Notes: generated by a model not told the origin, from the letters alone. A stretch of DNA of 64,000 bases from Williamsia faeni (GCA_003202005.1 QJJF01000005.1:211028-275027); one strand, 5' to 3'; positions 26,472 to 36,027 are shown, counted from the first letter of the stretch. A program made the numbers and translations.

Positions 26472-27872
26472 TCAGTGATGCTCGCTGGTTGTCGAATCGA
26501 TGCGAAGCTCGCGCTCGCTGGCCCGGGTTCGCCGGGACGGCAGCGACCGGTCCGCGTGCTCCTCGTCGATCTTGTCGAGTTGTTGGTGGTGACGGATCAT
26601 GAACTCCAGTGCGATCCTGTTGCCGTCGGCCTCCGCCGGCAACACATCACCGGTGTCGGAGCGCCATCGGTTCAATCGCTCTCGCAGATCGGCGACCACG
26701 TCGGACAGATCGGGGTCGTCGATCAGGTTGTTCAGCTCGAGCGGATCCGACCACAGGTCGTACAGCTCCTGCGCCGCCCGTGGCAGATCCTCGGATCCGT
26801 CCAGCGCGCGGGCCGACGGACTGTCCCGGATGTCCAGCGGCAGGCTCAGCGCGGGGCGGTCGGCGTAGTTCTCGATATAGCTGTACCTGGCGGTACGAAT
26901 CGCCCGGATCGGATCGAAGTTGTCGTGGAAGTTCTTTTCGGTGAAGACCTCGTCGCGCACCGCGTCGGACGTGGCCCGGGTGATCGTCTCGGCGTGTGAG
27001 AAGCCTTCCACCACATCGGGAATCTCGATACCCAGCAGATCCAGCACGGTCGGGGTGAGGTCGACGCCGCTGAAGAGGTCGTCGTAGACGAACGGCGTGA
27101 TGTTGCGGTCGGTGGGTGGCCGCACGATCAGCGCGACCCCGGTGCCCTCTGAATACAGGGTGGACTTGGCGCGGGGAAAGGCCAGGCCGTGGTCGGTGAC
27201 GAAAACAACCCACGTGGTGCGGTCGAGGCCGAGTTCGGCGAGGGTGCCGAGCAGTCGTCCGACCGCGGCATCGGCCTTGGTGATGGAACCGAGCAACCCG
27301 GCCAGGTCCTCCCGCACGGGGCGGACGTTCGGCAGAAATGCCGGGACGACAACCTTTTTCGGGTCGGCGTGCACGTACTCGTCGGCCGGATACGGGCGGT
27401 GTGTCTCGAAGAACCCGGCCGTCAGCAGGAAAGGCTGCTTGCGGCGCGCAGGGTCGGAGTCGAGTTCACGCAGCCAATCCTGTGAGCGTTCGACGACATA
27501 GTCACACTCCGAATCGGAGATGTCGAACTCGTCGAAGCCCAGGCGGCCCGGGTCGCTCGACTCGTGCTGCATGCCGAAAAGCGCGCTGTACCAGCCGTTT
27601 TTGCCGAGCACCTGGGGGAGGGTCAGAACGTCGTCGTGGTATTCGAAGCCGTGGTGTGCCAGACCGGTCAACCCGTTCGAGTGCGGATAGCGGCCGGTGA
27701 ACAGCGAACCGCGAGCCGGGGAGCACAGCGGTGCCGTGGCGTGGGCATTACTGAATCGGATCCCGTCCGCCGCCAGGGCATCCATCGTCGGGCTCTCGAC
27801 GCCACCGGCGCCGTAACAGGCGAGGTGGCGGCCCAGGTCGTGCCAATGGATCAGCAGAACATTCTCGGCCAT
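26472..27872 (-). CDS. Type I sulfatase (formylglycine-dependent)
   Basis: This 466-residue alkaline-phosphatase-fold enzyme has the modification motif C50-S-P-A-R in APLCSPARGSLFTG. The N-terminal metal segment is LIHWHDLGRHLACYG, where the first Asp of the usual DD is His; the later ligands VTDHG are present. It lacks a signal peptide, so it acts in the cytosol. Members of this type hydrolyse small aryl or alkyl sulfates, or sulfated sugars; the substrate is unknown. Its Cys must be oxidised by an FGE, and one is encoded 3.5 kb upstream (21998-22954). Residues 420-466 form a charged tail not needed for catalysis. Confidence 0.9.
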   Translation of the reverse strand: MAENVLLIHWHDLGRHLACYGAGGVESPTMDALAADGIRFSNAHATAPLCSPARGSLFTGRYPHSNGLTGLAHHGFEYHDDVLTLPQVLGKNGWYSALFGMQHESSDPGRLGFDEFDISDSECDYVVERSQDWLRELDSDPARRKQPFLLTAGFFETHRPYPADEYVHADPKKVVVPAFLPNVRPVREDLAGLLGSITKADAAVGRLLGTLAELGLDRTTWVVFVTDHGLAFPRAKSTLYSEGTGVALIVRPPTDRNITPFVYDDLFSGVDLTPTVLDLLGIEIPDVVEGFSHAETITRATSDAVRDEVFTEKNFHDNFDPIRAIRTARYSYIENYADRPALSLPLDIRDSPSARALDGSEDLPRAAQELYDLWSDPLELNNLIDDPDLSDVVADLRERLNRWRSDTGDVLPAEADGNRIALEFMIRHHQQLDKIDEEHADRSLPSRRTRASERELRIDSTTSEHH

Positions 27873-28016
27873 TCACCACTCCTGTGTCGGGTCCGGGTCT
27901 TCTCGTGCGATCGGCGTACACCCGAGTCGACCAATCCTGTAGGCAACGCATCCGCCGGGCCACATTTAGGTTCATCGTGAGCCGAATGCTGCGGCAACCC
28001 CCGAAGCGGGGTCGGG

Positions 28017-28322
28017 CTAGCGACCGAGCGGTCCTCGGCCCAGACGCAGCAGCAACATGGCGAGCGTGTGGCCTTCTTGGCCGAGCTCACTGAAACGGTC
28101 GAGGACCTTCATCTCACGGCTGTGCACGAGCCGGGTTCCACCTGACGCCATCCGGGCCTGCCCGATGCGCTTGGACACCGCGGTCCGGCGCTTGATGGCG
28201 GCCAGGATTATCGCGTCGACACGGTCGATCTCGCGGCGGAGGTCGTCGATATCCTCGGGTAGATCGCCCACGTCAGACCCTAGTTGGAGGGCCGACAGAT
28301 CAATCGGCTGGTCAGCAGTCAC
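28017..28322 (-). CDS. Chorismate mutase (AroQ class)
   Basis: The product is a helical 101-residue enzyme converting chorismate to prephenate for Phe and Tyr. It has DDLRREIDRVDAIILAAIKRRTAVSKRIGQAR, the first helix with the active-site Arg and Lys, then the R...V.DRFSELGQEGHTLAMLLLRLG end of the AroQ-delta type (Rv0948c). It needs DAHP synthase as partner in mycobacteria for full activity. GTG 28320-28322 is chosen since it gives the usual length; longer upstream reading overlaps the divergent gene. Its context next to pcrA and pgi is as in M. tuberculosis. Confidence 0.9.
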   Translation of the reverse strand: MTADQPIDLSALQLGSDVGDLPEDIDDLRREIDRVDAIILAAIKRRTAVSKRIGQARMASGGTRLVHSREMKVLDRFSELGQEGHTLAMLLLRLGRGPLGR

Positions 28323-28362
28323 GGGCCCAAGTGTGCCACGCACCCTGGGGACACTGGTAAGA

Positions 28363-30240
28363 GTGGTCGTTGTGCATCCGCCCGCAACGACCCTCGGCTC
28401 AATTGGTCGAGCTCCACCCGCGTACTCCCGTCCGGCCCCACCGGCCGGTGTCGCGTCGCGGGGGCGGACGGCGCTGTGGATCGCGGCGGCACTGATCCTC
28501 CTGCAACTCGTCGTTCGGACCGCGCTGGTCACCGGTGCCAACTTCTACTGGGATGACCTCGTCCTCATCGGCCGTGCCTCCGAGTTGTCGACGTTCTCGT
28601 GGGAATACCTCATGTACGGCCACGACGGTCACCTTATGCCCGGTGCGTTTCTGGTCGTGGGTGTCAGCACCGACCTCGCGCCGCTGAACTGGGCGGTCCC
28701 GGCCATCACCCTCGTGGTGGGACAGTTGCTGGCATCGGTGGCCGTGCTCCGGATGCTGATCGTCATCGCCGGGCGAATGCGTCCGGTACTGCTGATTCCG
28801 CTGGCGTTCTACCTCTTCACACCGCTCACGGTGCCCGCCTACACCTGGTGGTCGGCTGGACTCAACACGTTGCCGATGCAGATCGCGATGGCGGTTGTCG
28901 TGACCGAGGCCGTGCAATTGTGTCGCGGTGAGGTGATGAACCGCCGGCTGGTCATCGGCCGCGCGCTGATCGTGTTCGTCATCGGTCTGGCGTTCTTCGA
29001 GAAGTCGGTCCTGATCGTGCCGGTGGCGATGGCCGCGGCCGCGATCTGGTGCCTGCTGTCGGGGCGCGGCGCCACCATAGGTCAGGCAGCACGGGCGGCC
29101 TGGGTGTCGGCGCACGAGTTGTGGATCGGGCTGTGCGCGATCACAGCGGCGTGGCTCGCGATGTACCTGGTGGTCGTGCCGGTCGACACCGAGGGCCACT
29201 CTGTCGGACAGACGTTGCAGATCGCATGGCGTTCGGTCAGCGCCGGGCTGATCCCGGGACTGCTCGGCGGGCCGTGGGACTGGGAACGTTGGTTGCCGAG
29301 CCCACCGTTCGGATCCGAGGGCTGGCAGGTGAAGGCCATCGGCTGGCTGCTGGTGCTGGTTGCTGCCGGCTACGCCCTGTACACGCGCCGACATGTCGGA
29401 TGGGTTCTCGCCGCCGTGGCCGGGTATGTGTTCGTGCTGCAGATACCGATCATCTGGAACCGGACCGGCGCGCACACCACCATCCAACTGGCCCAAACAC
29501 TGCGCTACCTCCCCGACAGTGCGCTGGTCATCACCCTCGCGATGGCGCTGATCCTGGTGGCGCAGACCAGCGGGCGCCGAATCGGGCACAGCCAGCTGCG
29601 GTGGGTCCGCCCGGCCGCGGTGGTGGCGGTTGTGGCGTTCATCGTCAGCTCGCTGATCGCCACACAGCAATTCTCCAAAGAATGGCGGACCGACCCCACC
29701 GGTGAGTACCTCACCAACGCGCGGGCATCCCTGGCGGAGAGCCGGGATACGCCGATGTTCGACCATCAGCTTCCGATCGACGTGCTGCTGCCGCTGGTCA
29801 AGCCCTACAACACGGTGAGCAAGGTCTTCGGCAGCCTGTCCGACCGACCGGAATTCGACGCGCCGACAGACAAGCTGCAGGTACTCGACGACTCCGGCCG
29901 GCTGGTGCCTGCGGCCATCACACCGGTTCGCATCACCGGAGCCGGTCTCGGTGACTGCGGCAATCCGGAGGTCACCGGTCCCACCGATCTCGAACTCGAC
30001 GGACCGCTGATCGTCTGGTCGTGGAAGGTTGCGCTGCCGTACTGTGCCACCACCGACGGCGAGATCGAGGTCGGTCTCGCCGACGGCGACCCGGTGACCG
30101 CGCCGGTCAAAGCCGGGCTGAACGCCGTCTATGTCCAGCTGCACGGCGGTGGGACCCAGCTCCGGGTGCGCCCGTTGACGCCGGGACTACGACTCCACGT
30201 CGGGCAGAGCAGAGTAGGTGAACTCGTGCGGGTGCCGTGA
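28363..30240 (+). CDS. Polytopic membrane protein, possible GT-C type glycosyltransferase
   Basis: A 625-residue protein with about 11-12 hydrophobic helices up to residue 430, followed by a soluble domain of about 190 residues. Early NFYWDDLVLIGRAS contains the acidic D-D pair in the first outer loop, seen in GT-C lipid-linked sugar transferases such as the PMT/Arn class. FEKSVLIVPV and WERWLPSPPF are further loop signatures. The C-terminal part (LELDGPLIVWSWKVALPYC) looks like a beta-sandwich. The exact start is uncertain: GTG 28363 or GTG 28372 are both possible, 40-50 bases from the divergent chorismate mutase. No M. tuberculosis counterpart sits between these neighbours as far as I recall. 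Confidence 0.6.
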   Translation: MVVVHPPATTLGSIGRAPPAYSRPAPPAGVASRGRTALWIAAALILLQLVVRTALVTGANFYWDDLVLIGRASELSTFSWEYLMYGHDGHLMPGAFLVVGVSTDLAPLNWAVPAITLVVGQLLASVAVLRMLIVIAGRMRPVLLIPLAFYLFTPLTVPAYTWWSAGLNTLPMQIAMAVVVTEAVQLCRGEVMNRRLVIGRALIVFVIGLAFFEKSVLIVPVAMAAAAIWCLLSGRGATIGQAARAAWVSAHELWIGLCAITAAWLAMYLVVVPVDTEGHSVGQTLQIAWRSVSAGLIPGLLGGPWDWERWLPSPPFGSEGWQVKAIGWLLVLVAAGYALYTRRHVGWVLAAVAGYVFVLQIPIIWNRTGAHTTIQLAQTLRYLPDSALVITLAMALILVAQTSGRRIGHSQLRWVRPAAVVAVVAFIVSSLIATQQFSKEWRTDPTGEYLTNARASLAESRDTPMFDHQLPIDVLLPLVKPYNTVSKVFGSLSDRPEFDAPTDKLQVLDDSGRLVPAAITPVRITGAGLGDCGNPEVTGPTDLELDGPLIVWSWKVALPYCATTDGEIEVGLADGDPVTAPVKAGLNAVYVQLHGGGTQLRVRPLTPGLRLHVGQSRVGELVRVP

Positions 30241-30257
30241 TCGGTATCCGTCGGGAC

Positions 30258-31799
30258 TCACGCCGCGGGGACGGTGACCACCTCGACGCCGCTGACCCCG
30301 GCGTCCTCGAGCGTTTTCACCGTTGCTGCGGCGGCATCGGACTCGGCGAACACCCACCTGACCGGTGAGTTCCCGGCGGCGCCGGTCTGGGCCTTGGCGG
30401 CCGCGATCATGGCGTCCGTGCCGTCCCAGCTACTGCTCAGGGAGCCATCGCTGCCGATGTTCTCCGAGTAGCCGGGGCCGAAGGCTGCCAGCAGCGTGCC
30501 GTCCGCCGCCCGGCCGTCGAACGTCTGCCCCCCGACCACGTACGTGTACGTGGAGTGGATTCCGGTGACCTGCAGGTTGTAGTCGCGGCTCCCGGCACTG
30601 CCCTTGAATCCGGCCGGCGTCCAGACTCCGGTGGGTTCGGCGGTGGAGACATGTTCGTTGGCGGCGAGAGCTCGTGTCAGTACCGCCGGATCCTGATCGA
30701 GGTAGGCGGTGAACACATATGAGACGTCACCTTTGAGGGTGCCGTCCTCATTGGGGACGTTGAACGCGCACCGCGTGTCACCGCGACCATTCAGCGGGAT
30801 GACCACGGTGTGGGTGCAGGTGCCGCCGACCGGTCGATCGTTGAGGGTGAGGGTCATATCCCCGACGATGGTGATCGATCCCGGGGCGCTCGTCCCGGGG
30901 GTGGTGGCGACATAGGTGACGATGTACTCACAGACCGGAGGACTGCAGGGCGCCGGGGCCACCGAGAGGCGGAATCCGCTCTCGTCGAAGTTGGGGTTCA
31001 GATACGGCGCCGGGATATGGGCGAGGGTCGCGGCCTGCTCATCGATCGCGTCGTAGATCCCGGCGATCTCGCCGGGCTCCATGGGTTCGACCGTCAGGTC
31101 GACATCGATCACCGAACCGCCGGGCTGATCCAGCGGCCCGACAACGGTCGCGAGGGTGTCGGTGCCGTCGACAACGGTGGAACGCAGGGTGCCGCCGGCG
31201 ACGATGGTCCCGTCGTCCTCTACGACGATGTCGGGAAGTGCTGCCGGTGTGAATCGTTCGTCGGGGGTTCCGATCAGGCCGGTGGCCGGTCCCTTCGCGG
31301 CCATGTCCAGCGATGAGTTGTCGTTGCCGAGAGCCAGCCCGAGTGCGGGTGGGGCCAGGAGCAGACCGAGATCGGGGAAGGTTGCCGGGTCGAGCGCGGC
31401 CCATCCACCGGCGACCGCCTCGTAGTTCATCTTGGGATTTTCCAGCTGGGCCTTCCAGAAGCCGGCCGAACCCATCGCATACGTCTGCCGATTCACGCCG
31501 ATGATGTCGGCGGACTCTCCGCCGATCTTGATCGTGCCCCGTAGGTCGCCGCTCGCGGTCACCTCGACCCCATCGAGGTTGATCTTGTCGGAGCCGGAGG
31601 TGACGGTGCCCGAATAGGTGGCGCCGCGCTGGTTCGCGAATTCCAGCGCGACTGCGGTGAGCTGCTTCTGGGCCAGGATCGACGGGGGCGCCACGGCGGT
31701 TCCGTCGGCGCTGCGCGGGATGAACATGGCCACGATGACCGCGATCAGCGCCACGACGGCGACACCGAGTGCGATCTTCGGAATTACAGTGCTCTTCAA
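30258..31799 (-). CDS. Membrane-anchored protein with C-terminal Tox-REase-5-like domain lacking catalytic residues
   Basis: The 513-residue protein starts with a basic tail and one membrane helix (about 8-29), so most of it lies outside the cytoplasm. Residues 35-400 are beta-rich, with Cys pairs (PCSPPVCEY, GGTCTHT...DTRCAF). The C-terminal 95 residues (419-513) follow the restriction-endonuclease-fold toxin 5 family: YVVGGQTFDGRAADGTLL, GPGYSENIG, AAKAQTGAAG, PVRWVFAES, GVSGVEVVTVP. The family's E-x-K active pair is A438-x-F440 here, so nuclease activity is unlikely. The gap to the convergent membrane-protein gene is 17 bases. No immunity gene is apparent. Confidence 0.65.
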   Translation of the reverse strand: MKSTVIPKIALGVAVVALIAVIVAMFIPRSADGTAVAPPSILAQKQLTAVALEFANQRGATYSGTVTSGSDKINLDGVEVTASGDLRGTIKIGGESADIIGVNRQTYAMGSAGFWKAQLENPKMNYEAVAGGWAALDPATFPDLGLLLAPPALGLALGNDNSSLDMAAKGPATGLIGTPDERFTPAALPDIVVEDDGTIVAGGTLRSTVVDGTDTLATVVGPLDQPGGSVIDVDLTVEPMEPGEIAGIYDAIDEQAATLAHIPAPYLNPNFDESGFRLSVAPAPCSPPVCEYIVTYVATTPGTSAPGSITIVGDMTLTLNDRPVGGTCTHTVVIPLNGRGDTRCAFNVPNEDGTLKGDVSYVFTAYLDQDPAVLTRALAANEHVSTAEPTGVWTPAGFKGSAGSRDYNLQVTGIHSTYTYVVGGQTFDGRAADGTLLAAFGPGYSENIGSDGSLSSSWDGTDAMIAAAKAQTGAAGNSPVRWVFAESDAAAATVKTLEDAGVSGVEVVTVPAA

Positions 31800-31900
31800 C
31801 GTGATGCCCCCACCCTCGAGTGGCGATGATGTTACCCAACGCGCGCGAGCAACCGGTGAAGTCGTGAGGTGTCGGTGCGAGCGGGTAACTTTGGAAGACG

Positions 31901-34453
31901 ATGAAAAGCGCTGCTCCCCACCCGTCGCTGCCGGGCATGGCCACTGGAAACCTGCATGACGACACCCGCACCGAGTCCCGGCGTGCCCAAGAACTGCTCG
32001 ACGGCCTCAATCAACAACAGCGGGCCGCGGTTCTGCACGCCGGTTCGCCGCTGCTGATCGTCGCCGGTGCCGGTTCGGGCAAGACCGCAGTGCTGACCCG
32101 GCGGATCGCCTATCTGCTCGCCGAGCGCGATGTCAGTCCGGGTCAGATCCTGGCGATCACGTTCACCAACAAGGCGGCCGCAGAAATGCGGGAGCGGGTG
32201 GTCGACCTGGTGGGCCCGCGCGGGCATCGCATGTGGGTCAGTACGTTCCACTCGACCTGCGTCCGCATCCTGCGGGCTCAGGCAACTCTGCTCAGCGGGA
32301 TGAACTCGAACTTCTCGATCTACGACGCCGACGACTCACGCCGGTTGCTGGGCATGATCGTGCGCGACCTGGATCTGGATCCGAAGAAGTTCAGTCCTCG
32401 TGGTGTGGGTATCTCCATCTCCAACTTCAAGAACGAACTCGTCGACCCCGATGCGGCGATGACCGCCGCCGAAGAGGCCGGCGAGCCCGCCTTGAAGACG
32501 ATCGCGCAGATCTACCGGCAGTACCAGCAGCGGCTGCGCTCGGCCAACGCCTTCGACTTCGACGACCTGATCGGCGAGACCGTGGGTTTGCTCCAGGCCT
32601 TCCCCGAGGTCGCGGAGTATTACCGTCGTCGCTTCCGGCATGTCCTGGTGGACGAGTACCAGGACACCAACCACGCACAGTACGTCCTCGTCCGGGAGTT
32701 GGTCGGCACGGGCGCCGTCGGCAACGTGACCCCGGCAGAGCTGTGTGTGGTCGGTGACGCAGACCAGTCGATCTACGCCTTCCGCGGTGCGACGATCCGC
32801 AACATCGAAGAGTTCGAGAGAGACTTCCCGAACACCGAAACCATTCTCCTGGAACAGAATTACCGGTCCACCCAGACGATTCTGTCGGCCGCCAACGCGG
32901 TGATCTCGCGCAACGCCGGGCGTCGTGAGAAGAAATTGTGGACGGACTCCGGCGACGGCGAACTCATCGTCGGCTACGTTGCCGACAACGAGCACGACGA
33001 GGCGCAGTTCATCGCCCGTGAAATCGACGCCCTCTCCGATTCCGGCGACTTCACGTACTCACAGATCGCCGCGTTCTACCGCACCAACAGCGCCTCGCGG
33101 GCGCTGGAAGAGGTGTTCATCCGCCTCGGCATCCCGTACAAAGTTGTCGGCGGGGTCCGCTTCTACGAGCGCAAGGAGGTCCGCGACGTCGTCGCGTACC
33201 TGCGGACGGTGGCCAATCCGGACGACACGGTGAGTTTGCGCCGCATCCTGAACACACCACGCCGGGGGATCGGCGACCGCGCCGAGGCCTGCGTTGCAGT
33301 GCACTCGGAGAACACCGGCACCAGCTTCTATCAGGCGCTGATCGACGGTTCTGAGGGCAAGGTCCCGCTGTTGGGAACCCGTGCGGTCAAACAGATCTCG
33401 GCCTTCGTCGAACTCATCGAAGGCTTGCGCACAGATTTCTTGTCGAGCTTCGGTGAAGCCGGATCCGATGCCGCCGACATCGCCGAGATGGACGCCGGAA
33501 ATGAGGCCGGCGACATCGGTGAGCTGGTGGATGCGATCGTCGAACGCACCGGATATCGCTATGAACTCGAGGGTTCCTCGGATCCGCAGGACGGCGCCCG
33601 CCTCGACAACATCAACGAATTGATCTCGGTGGCAAGGGAATTCAGCGCCGAAGCCGCGGAAGCCGTGGCCACGCAGATTCCGGAGACCCAGATCGACGAT
33701 GCCGGAGACGAAGTTTCGGCGCAGCCCGAGGATCCCGATCTCGAACCTGATCCGGGAGAGCCTGAACCCGGTTCTCTGGCAGCGTTTTTGGAGCGGGTCG
33801 CGTTGGTGGCAGATGCCGACCAGGTGCCCGACGACGAAGACGGTGTCGTCACGCTGATGACCCTCCACACGGCCAAGGGTCTGGAGTTCCCGGTGGTCTT
33901 CGTGACCGGCTGGGAGGACGGGCAGTTCCCGCACATGCGTGCGCTCGGTGATCCGGCCGAACTGTCGGAGGAGCGCCGGTTGGCCTATGTGGGCATCACG
34001 CGGGCCCGCAACCGCCTGTATCTGAGTCGGGCGATGGTTCGGTCGGCGTGGGGTACGCCGATGCAGAATCCGGAATCGCGCTTCCTGCAAGAGATTCCGC
34101 AACATCTCATCGACTGGCGGCGTACTGAACCGAAGCGCGGTATGGGCCGCGGTCTGAGCGATGGCACCCGTGACTACGGCGACAACGGCCGCGGTTTCGG
34201 GGGCGAGCGCTTCGGTGGTGGTTCGTTCGGATCCGGTTCGCGACGTAAAGAGTCGTTCGGCTCGCCGACCCGTGGTCGCAACAACCAGGTCCACGTCGAG
34301 GTGGGCGACCGAGTGACCCATGCCAAATACGGGATGGGCAAAGTGGTGGCAAAGGAAGGCGCCGGACCCACCGAACGGGTCAAGTTCGACTTCGGGAGCG
34401 CCGGCCAGATCACGTTGATGTCGCTGGGCGGGCTACCGGTCGAAAAGCTTTAG
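31901..34453 (+). CDS. pcrA: ATP-dependent DNA helicase PcrA/UvrD1
   Basis: A superfamily 1A 3'-5' helicase of 850 residues acting in nucleotide excision repair and replication-fork processing. In order: Walker A GAGSGKT (about 56-62), motif Ia TFTNKAAAEM, motif II DEYQD, motif III GDADQSIYAFRGA, motif IV NYRSTQTILSAAN, motif V VTLMTLHTAKGLEFPVVFVTG, motif VI EERRLAYVGITRAR, then a Gly/Arg-rich linker. The C-terminal Tudor-like VHVEVGDRVTHAKYGMGKVV contacts RNA polymerase in UvrD/PcrA. ATG 31901 follows TTGGAAG. A region of acidic residues (PEDPDLEPDPGEPEPG, about 615-630) is an actinobacterial extension. Orthologue of Rv0949. Confidence 0.95.
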   Translation: MKSAAPHPSLPGMATGNLHDDTRTESRRAQELLDGLNQQQRAAVLHAGSPLLIVAGAGSGKTAVLTRRIAYLLAERDVSPGQILAITFTNKAAAEMRERVVDLVGPRGHRMWVSTFHSTCVRILRAQATLLSGMNSNFSIYDADDSRRLLGMIVRDLDLDPKKFSPRGVGISISNFKNELVDPDAAMTAAEEAGEPALKTIAQIYRQYQQRLRSANAFDFDDLIGETVGLLQAFPEVAEYYRRRFRHVLVDEYQDTNHAQYVLVRELVGTGAVGNVTPAELCVVGDADQSIYAFRGATIRNIEEFERDFPNTETILLEQNYRSTQTILSAANAVISRNAGRREKKLWTDSGDGELIVGYVADNEHDEAQFIAREIDALSDSGDFTYSQIAAFYRTNSASRALEEVFIRLGIPYKVVGGVRFYERKEVRDVVAYLRTVANPDDTVSLRRILNTPRRGIGDRAEACVAVHSENTGTSFYQALIDGSEGKVPLLGTRAVKQISAFVELIEGLRTDFLSSFGEAGSDAADIAEMDAGNEAGDIGELVDAIVERTGYRYELEGSSDPQDGARLDNINELISVAREFSAEAAEAVATQIPETQIDDAGDEVSAQPEDPDLEPDPGEPEPGSLAAFLERVALVADADQVPDDEDGVVTLMTLHTAKGLEFPVVFVTGWEDGQFPHMRALGDPAELSEERRLAYVGITRARNRLYLSRAMVRSAWGTPMQNPESRFLQEIPQHLIDWRRTEPKRGMGRGLSDGTRDYGDNGRGFGGERFGGGSFGSGSRRKESFGSPTRGRNNQVHVEVGDRVTHAKYGMGKVVAKEGAGPTERVKFDFGSAGQITLMSLGGLPVEKL

Positions 34454-34531
34454 CGCAGAGCTTTCCGGCGGGACGAAGGTGTTGCGGTGCCTGCGTTCGC
34501 CTGGAAGCAGGGTGGCTGCCGGCGGTTCGGG

Positions 34532-35659
34532 TCAGCTGGCGTAGTTGGAGAGCTGTACGCCATGCGTGGCGAGCCAGGGCGCCGGGTCGATCTTCGTGGT
34601 GCCGTTCTTCCAGACCTCCAAGTGGAGGTGGGGACCGGTGGAGAAGCCTTCATTACCGACCAGCGCAATGACGTCACCTGCGGTGACCGTCTGGCCTTTT
34701 TGAACGAGCACTCCGCTGGACGACATATGGCCGTACATGGTGACGGTGCCGTCGGGAGCCTGGATCTGGACCCAGTTTCCGAATCCGGATGCCGGTCCGG
34801 CCTCGATCACAACACCGTCGGTGACGGCGTGGATAGGCGTGCCCAGCGGGGCCGCCATGTCGATACCGCCGTGGAATGCTCCCCACCGGTTGGCGTACAG
34901 GGAGGTGAACTGGTAAGCGCCGAGCGGGATCGGGGAGACGATCGTGGGCCGGCGTGCGGCGTCGTCCGCGGCCTGCTTCTCCTCGGCGATGTGCTGACCG
35001 GTCGAGAGCTGGGCCGTGAAGGTGTCCATGTTGGCCGGTGCCGGTGCAGCGGCCACTCCGGCAGCTGGTGCGTCGATGTTTCCGGGGTAGGCCACCGGGG
35101 CCGGCGTGGCTGTCTGCGCGGACTCGGACTGCTGGGCAAACGATCCTGTTGCGGCTGCCACAGCGGCTCCGGCGGCGACCGCGAGAAGTGCGGCACGGCC
35201 CTTCAGGGCCTGTGGCGGCGCGGCGATGCGATGTTTACCGCCACCGCGCTGCGGGGAACGCTGTTTCCGTGGAGACCACTCGGGAGCATCGTCTGCAGGG
35301 GCGAAGTCGTCGAACTCGGCGCCGTGGACATCAAAGGGATGTTCGTGGACGATCTCGTCGAACTCGATCTCCGCGACAACGATGTCCTGCGTGATCTCGG
35401 CGGGCCGGGGCTGGTCGTAGGCGTCACGGTCGAAGCGGCGGGTACCGGTGGATCGGCGGCCGGCGGGGCTCTCGGCGACGGACTGGTTACGCCACTGACT
35501 CAGTGGGCCGTCTGCGTACTCCTCGAGACCGAAGTCGTCGATCGGGATGATGTTGGTGATCTCGTTGTCACGAAAGGCGTCAGGGCGCTGCTCGTTCAGA
35601 GTTCCGGCCGAAGCGCGCGAACCTGCGCTGCCTCCGGTAATCGTTCCGCGAGCGTCCAA
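34532..35659 (-). CDS. M23 family peptidoglycan metallopeptidase
   Basis: The TTG at 35657-35659 is the best start, with AGGAAGG 8 bases ahead; this gives 375 residues. An unordered acidic segment (1-150) is followed by one membrane helix in KGRAALLAVAAGAAVAAATGSF, a linker, then the lysostaphin-like domain: HGGIDMAAPLGTPIHAV (His/Asp zinc ligands), YGHMSS, and HLHLEVW (last zinc His). It is expected to cut cross-links of the cell wall from outside the membrane. The gene corresponds to Rv0950c by position next to pcrA and sucC. A GTAACG-N5-GTCACA box upstream suggests control by MtrAB. Confidence 0.87.
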   Translation of the reverse strand: MDARGTITGGSAGSRASAGTLNEQRPDAFRDNEITNIIPIDDFGLEEYADGPLSQWRNQSVAESPAGRRSTGTRRFDRDAYDQPRPAEITQDIVVAEIEFDEIVHEHPFDVHGAEFDDFAPADDAPEWSPRKQRSPQRGGGKHRIAAPPQALKGRAALLAVAAGAAVAAATGSFAQQSESAQTATPAPVAYPGNIDAPAAGVAAAPAPANMDTFTAQLSTGQHIAEEKQAADDAARRPTIVSPIPLGAYQFTSLYANRWGAFHGGIDMAAPLGTPIHAVTDGVVIEAGPASGFGNWVQIQAPDGTVTMYGHMSSSGVLVQKGQTVTAGDVIALVGNEGFSTGPHLHLEVWKNGTTKIDPAPWLATHGVQLSNYAS

Positions 35660-36027
35660 CTTGTGAGCCTTCCTAGCGTGTACAGAAGCAGTTCGAGGTA
35701 GTTCCACCGAACTGCACGGACAATTTGCTGTGACAAATCCGTTACCTTCTGACTCAGCGACGGTAACGAAATGATTGCGACGCCCGCAACCGCAAGTGGA
35801 TATAAGGCCCCGAATGTGAGCTGTATCACCTAATTGCGTACGCTTTGTCCGGATGCCGCACCGCTGGTAGCGGGCAACTAATGGCAACTGATCGCCGACT
35901 GGACAAACAGCGAGTGATCTGGGGCACAAACCGGTGGTAGCAGTGGCAGGCGTCGTTTCTGGCGGCGTTACAGTCGTCGTGGTTCGCAGGCACCAACTGC
36001 GGACAAACCTACGAGATGGTGAGCTGA
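35660..36027. other. Divergent intergenic region between the M23 peptidase and sucC
   Basis: The 368 bases hold both promoter regions. Visible elements are the GTAACG-N5-GTCACA direct repeat (minus strand, 35728-35745) and an inverted repeat GTTACC (35741-35746)/GGTAAC (35762-35767) with a 15-base loop. I compared it with the c-di-AMP riboswitch found before some peptidoglycan hydrolase genes and saw no match. No further gene is apparent. Confidence 0.55.
35728..35745 (-). promoter_or_regulatory. Candidate MtrA-type box before the M23 peptidase gene
   Basis: The minus strand reads GTAACGGATTTGTCACAG: GTAACG and GTCACA, spaced 5 bases, period 11. MtrA, an OmpR-type regulator, binds loosely conserved direct repeats of this form in actinobacteria and controls M23/NlpC wall hydrolases in Corynebacterium. 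It is 69-86 bases before the TTG start. The assignment rests on motif resemblance only. Confidence 0.4.

Noticed and set aside
28399..30144. Long minus-strand open frame across the polytopic membrane gene, and similar ones at 33059-34321 and 35968-37509
   Set aside because: High GC leaves antisense frames open; these have Arg/Asp/Gly-rich, non-protein-like composition opposite well-supported genes.
34444..34464. AAAGCT/AGCTTT stem after pcrA as terminator
   Set aside because: Only six pairs, overlapping the stop codon, with no U tract.
35660..36027. c-di-AMP (ydaO) riboswitch before the M23 gene
   Set aside because: Such a switch is found before some actinobacterial wall hydrolase genes, but I could not find its conserved GGGGGACCC-like core in this leader.
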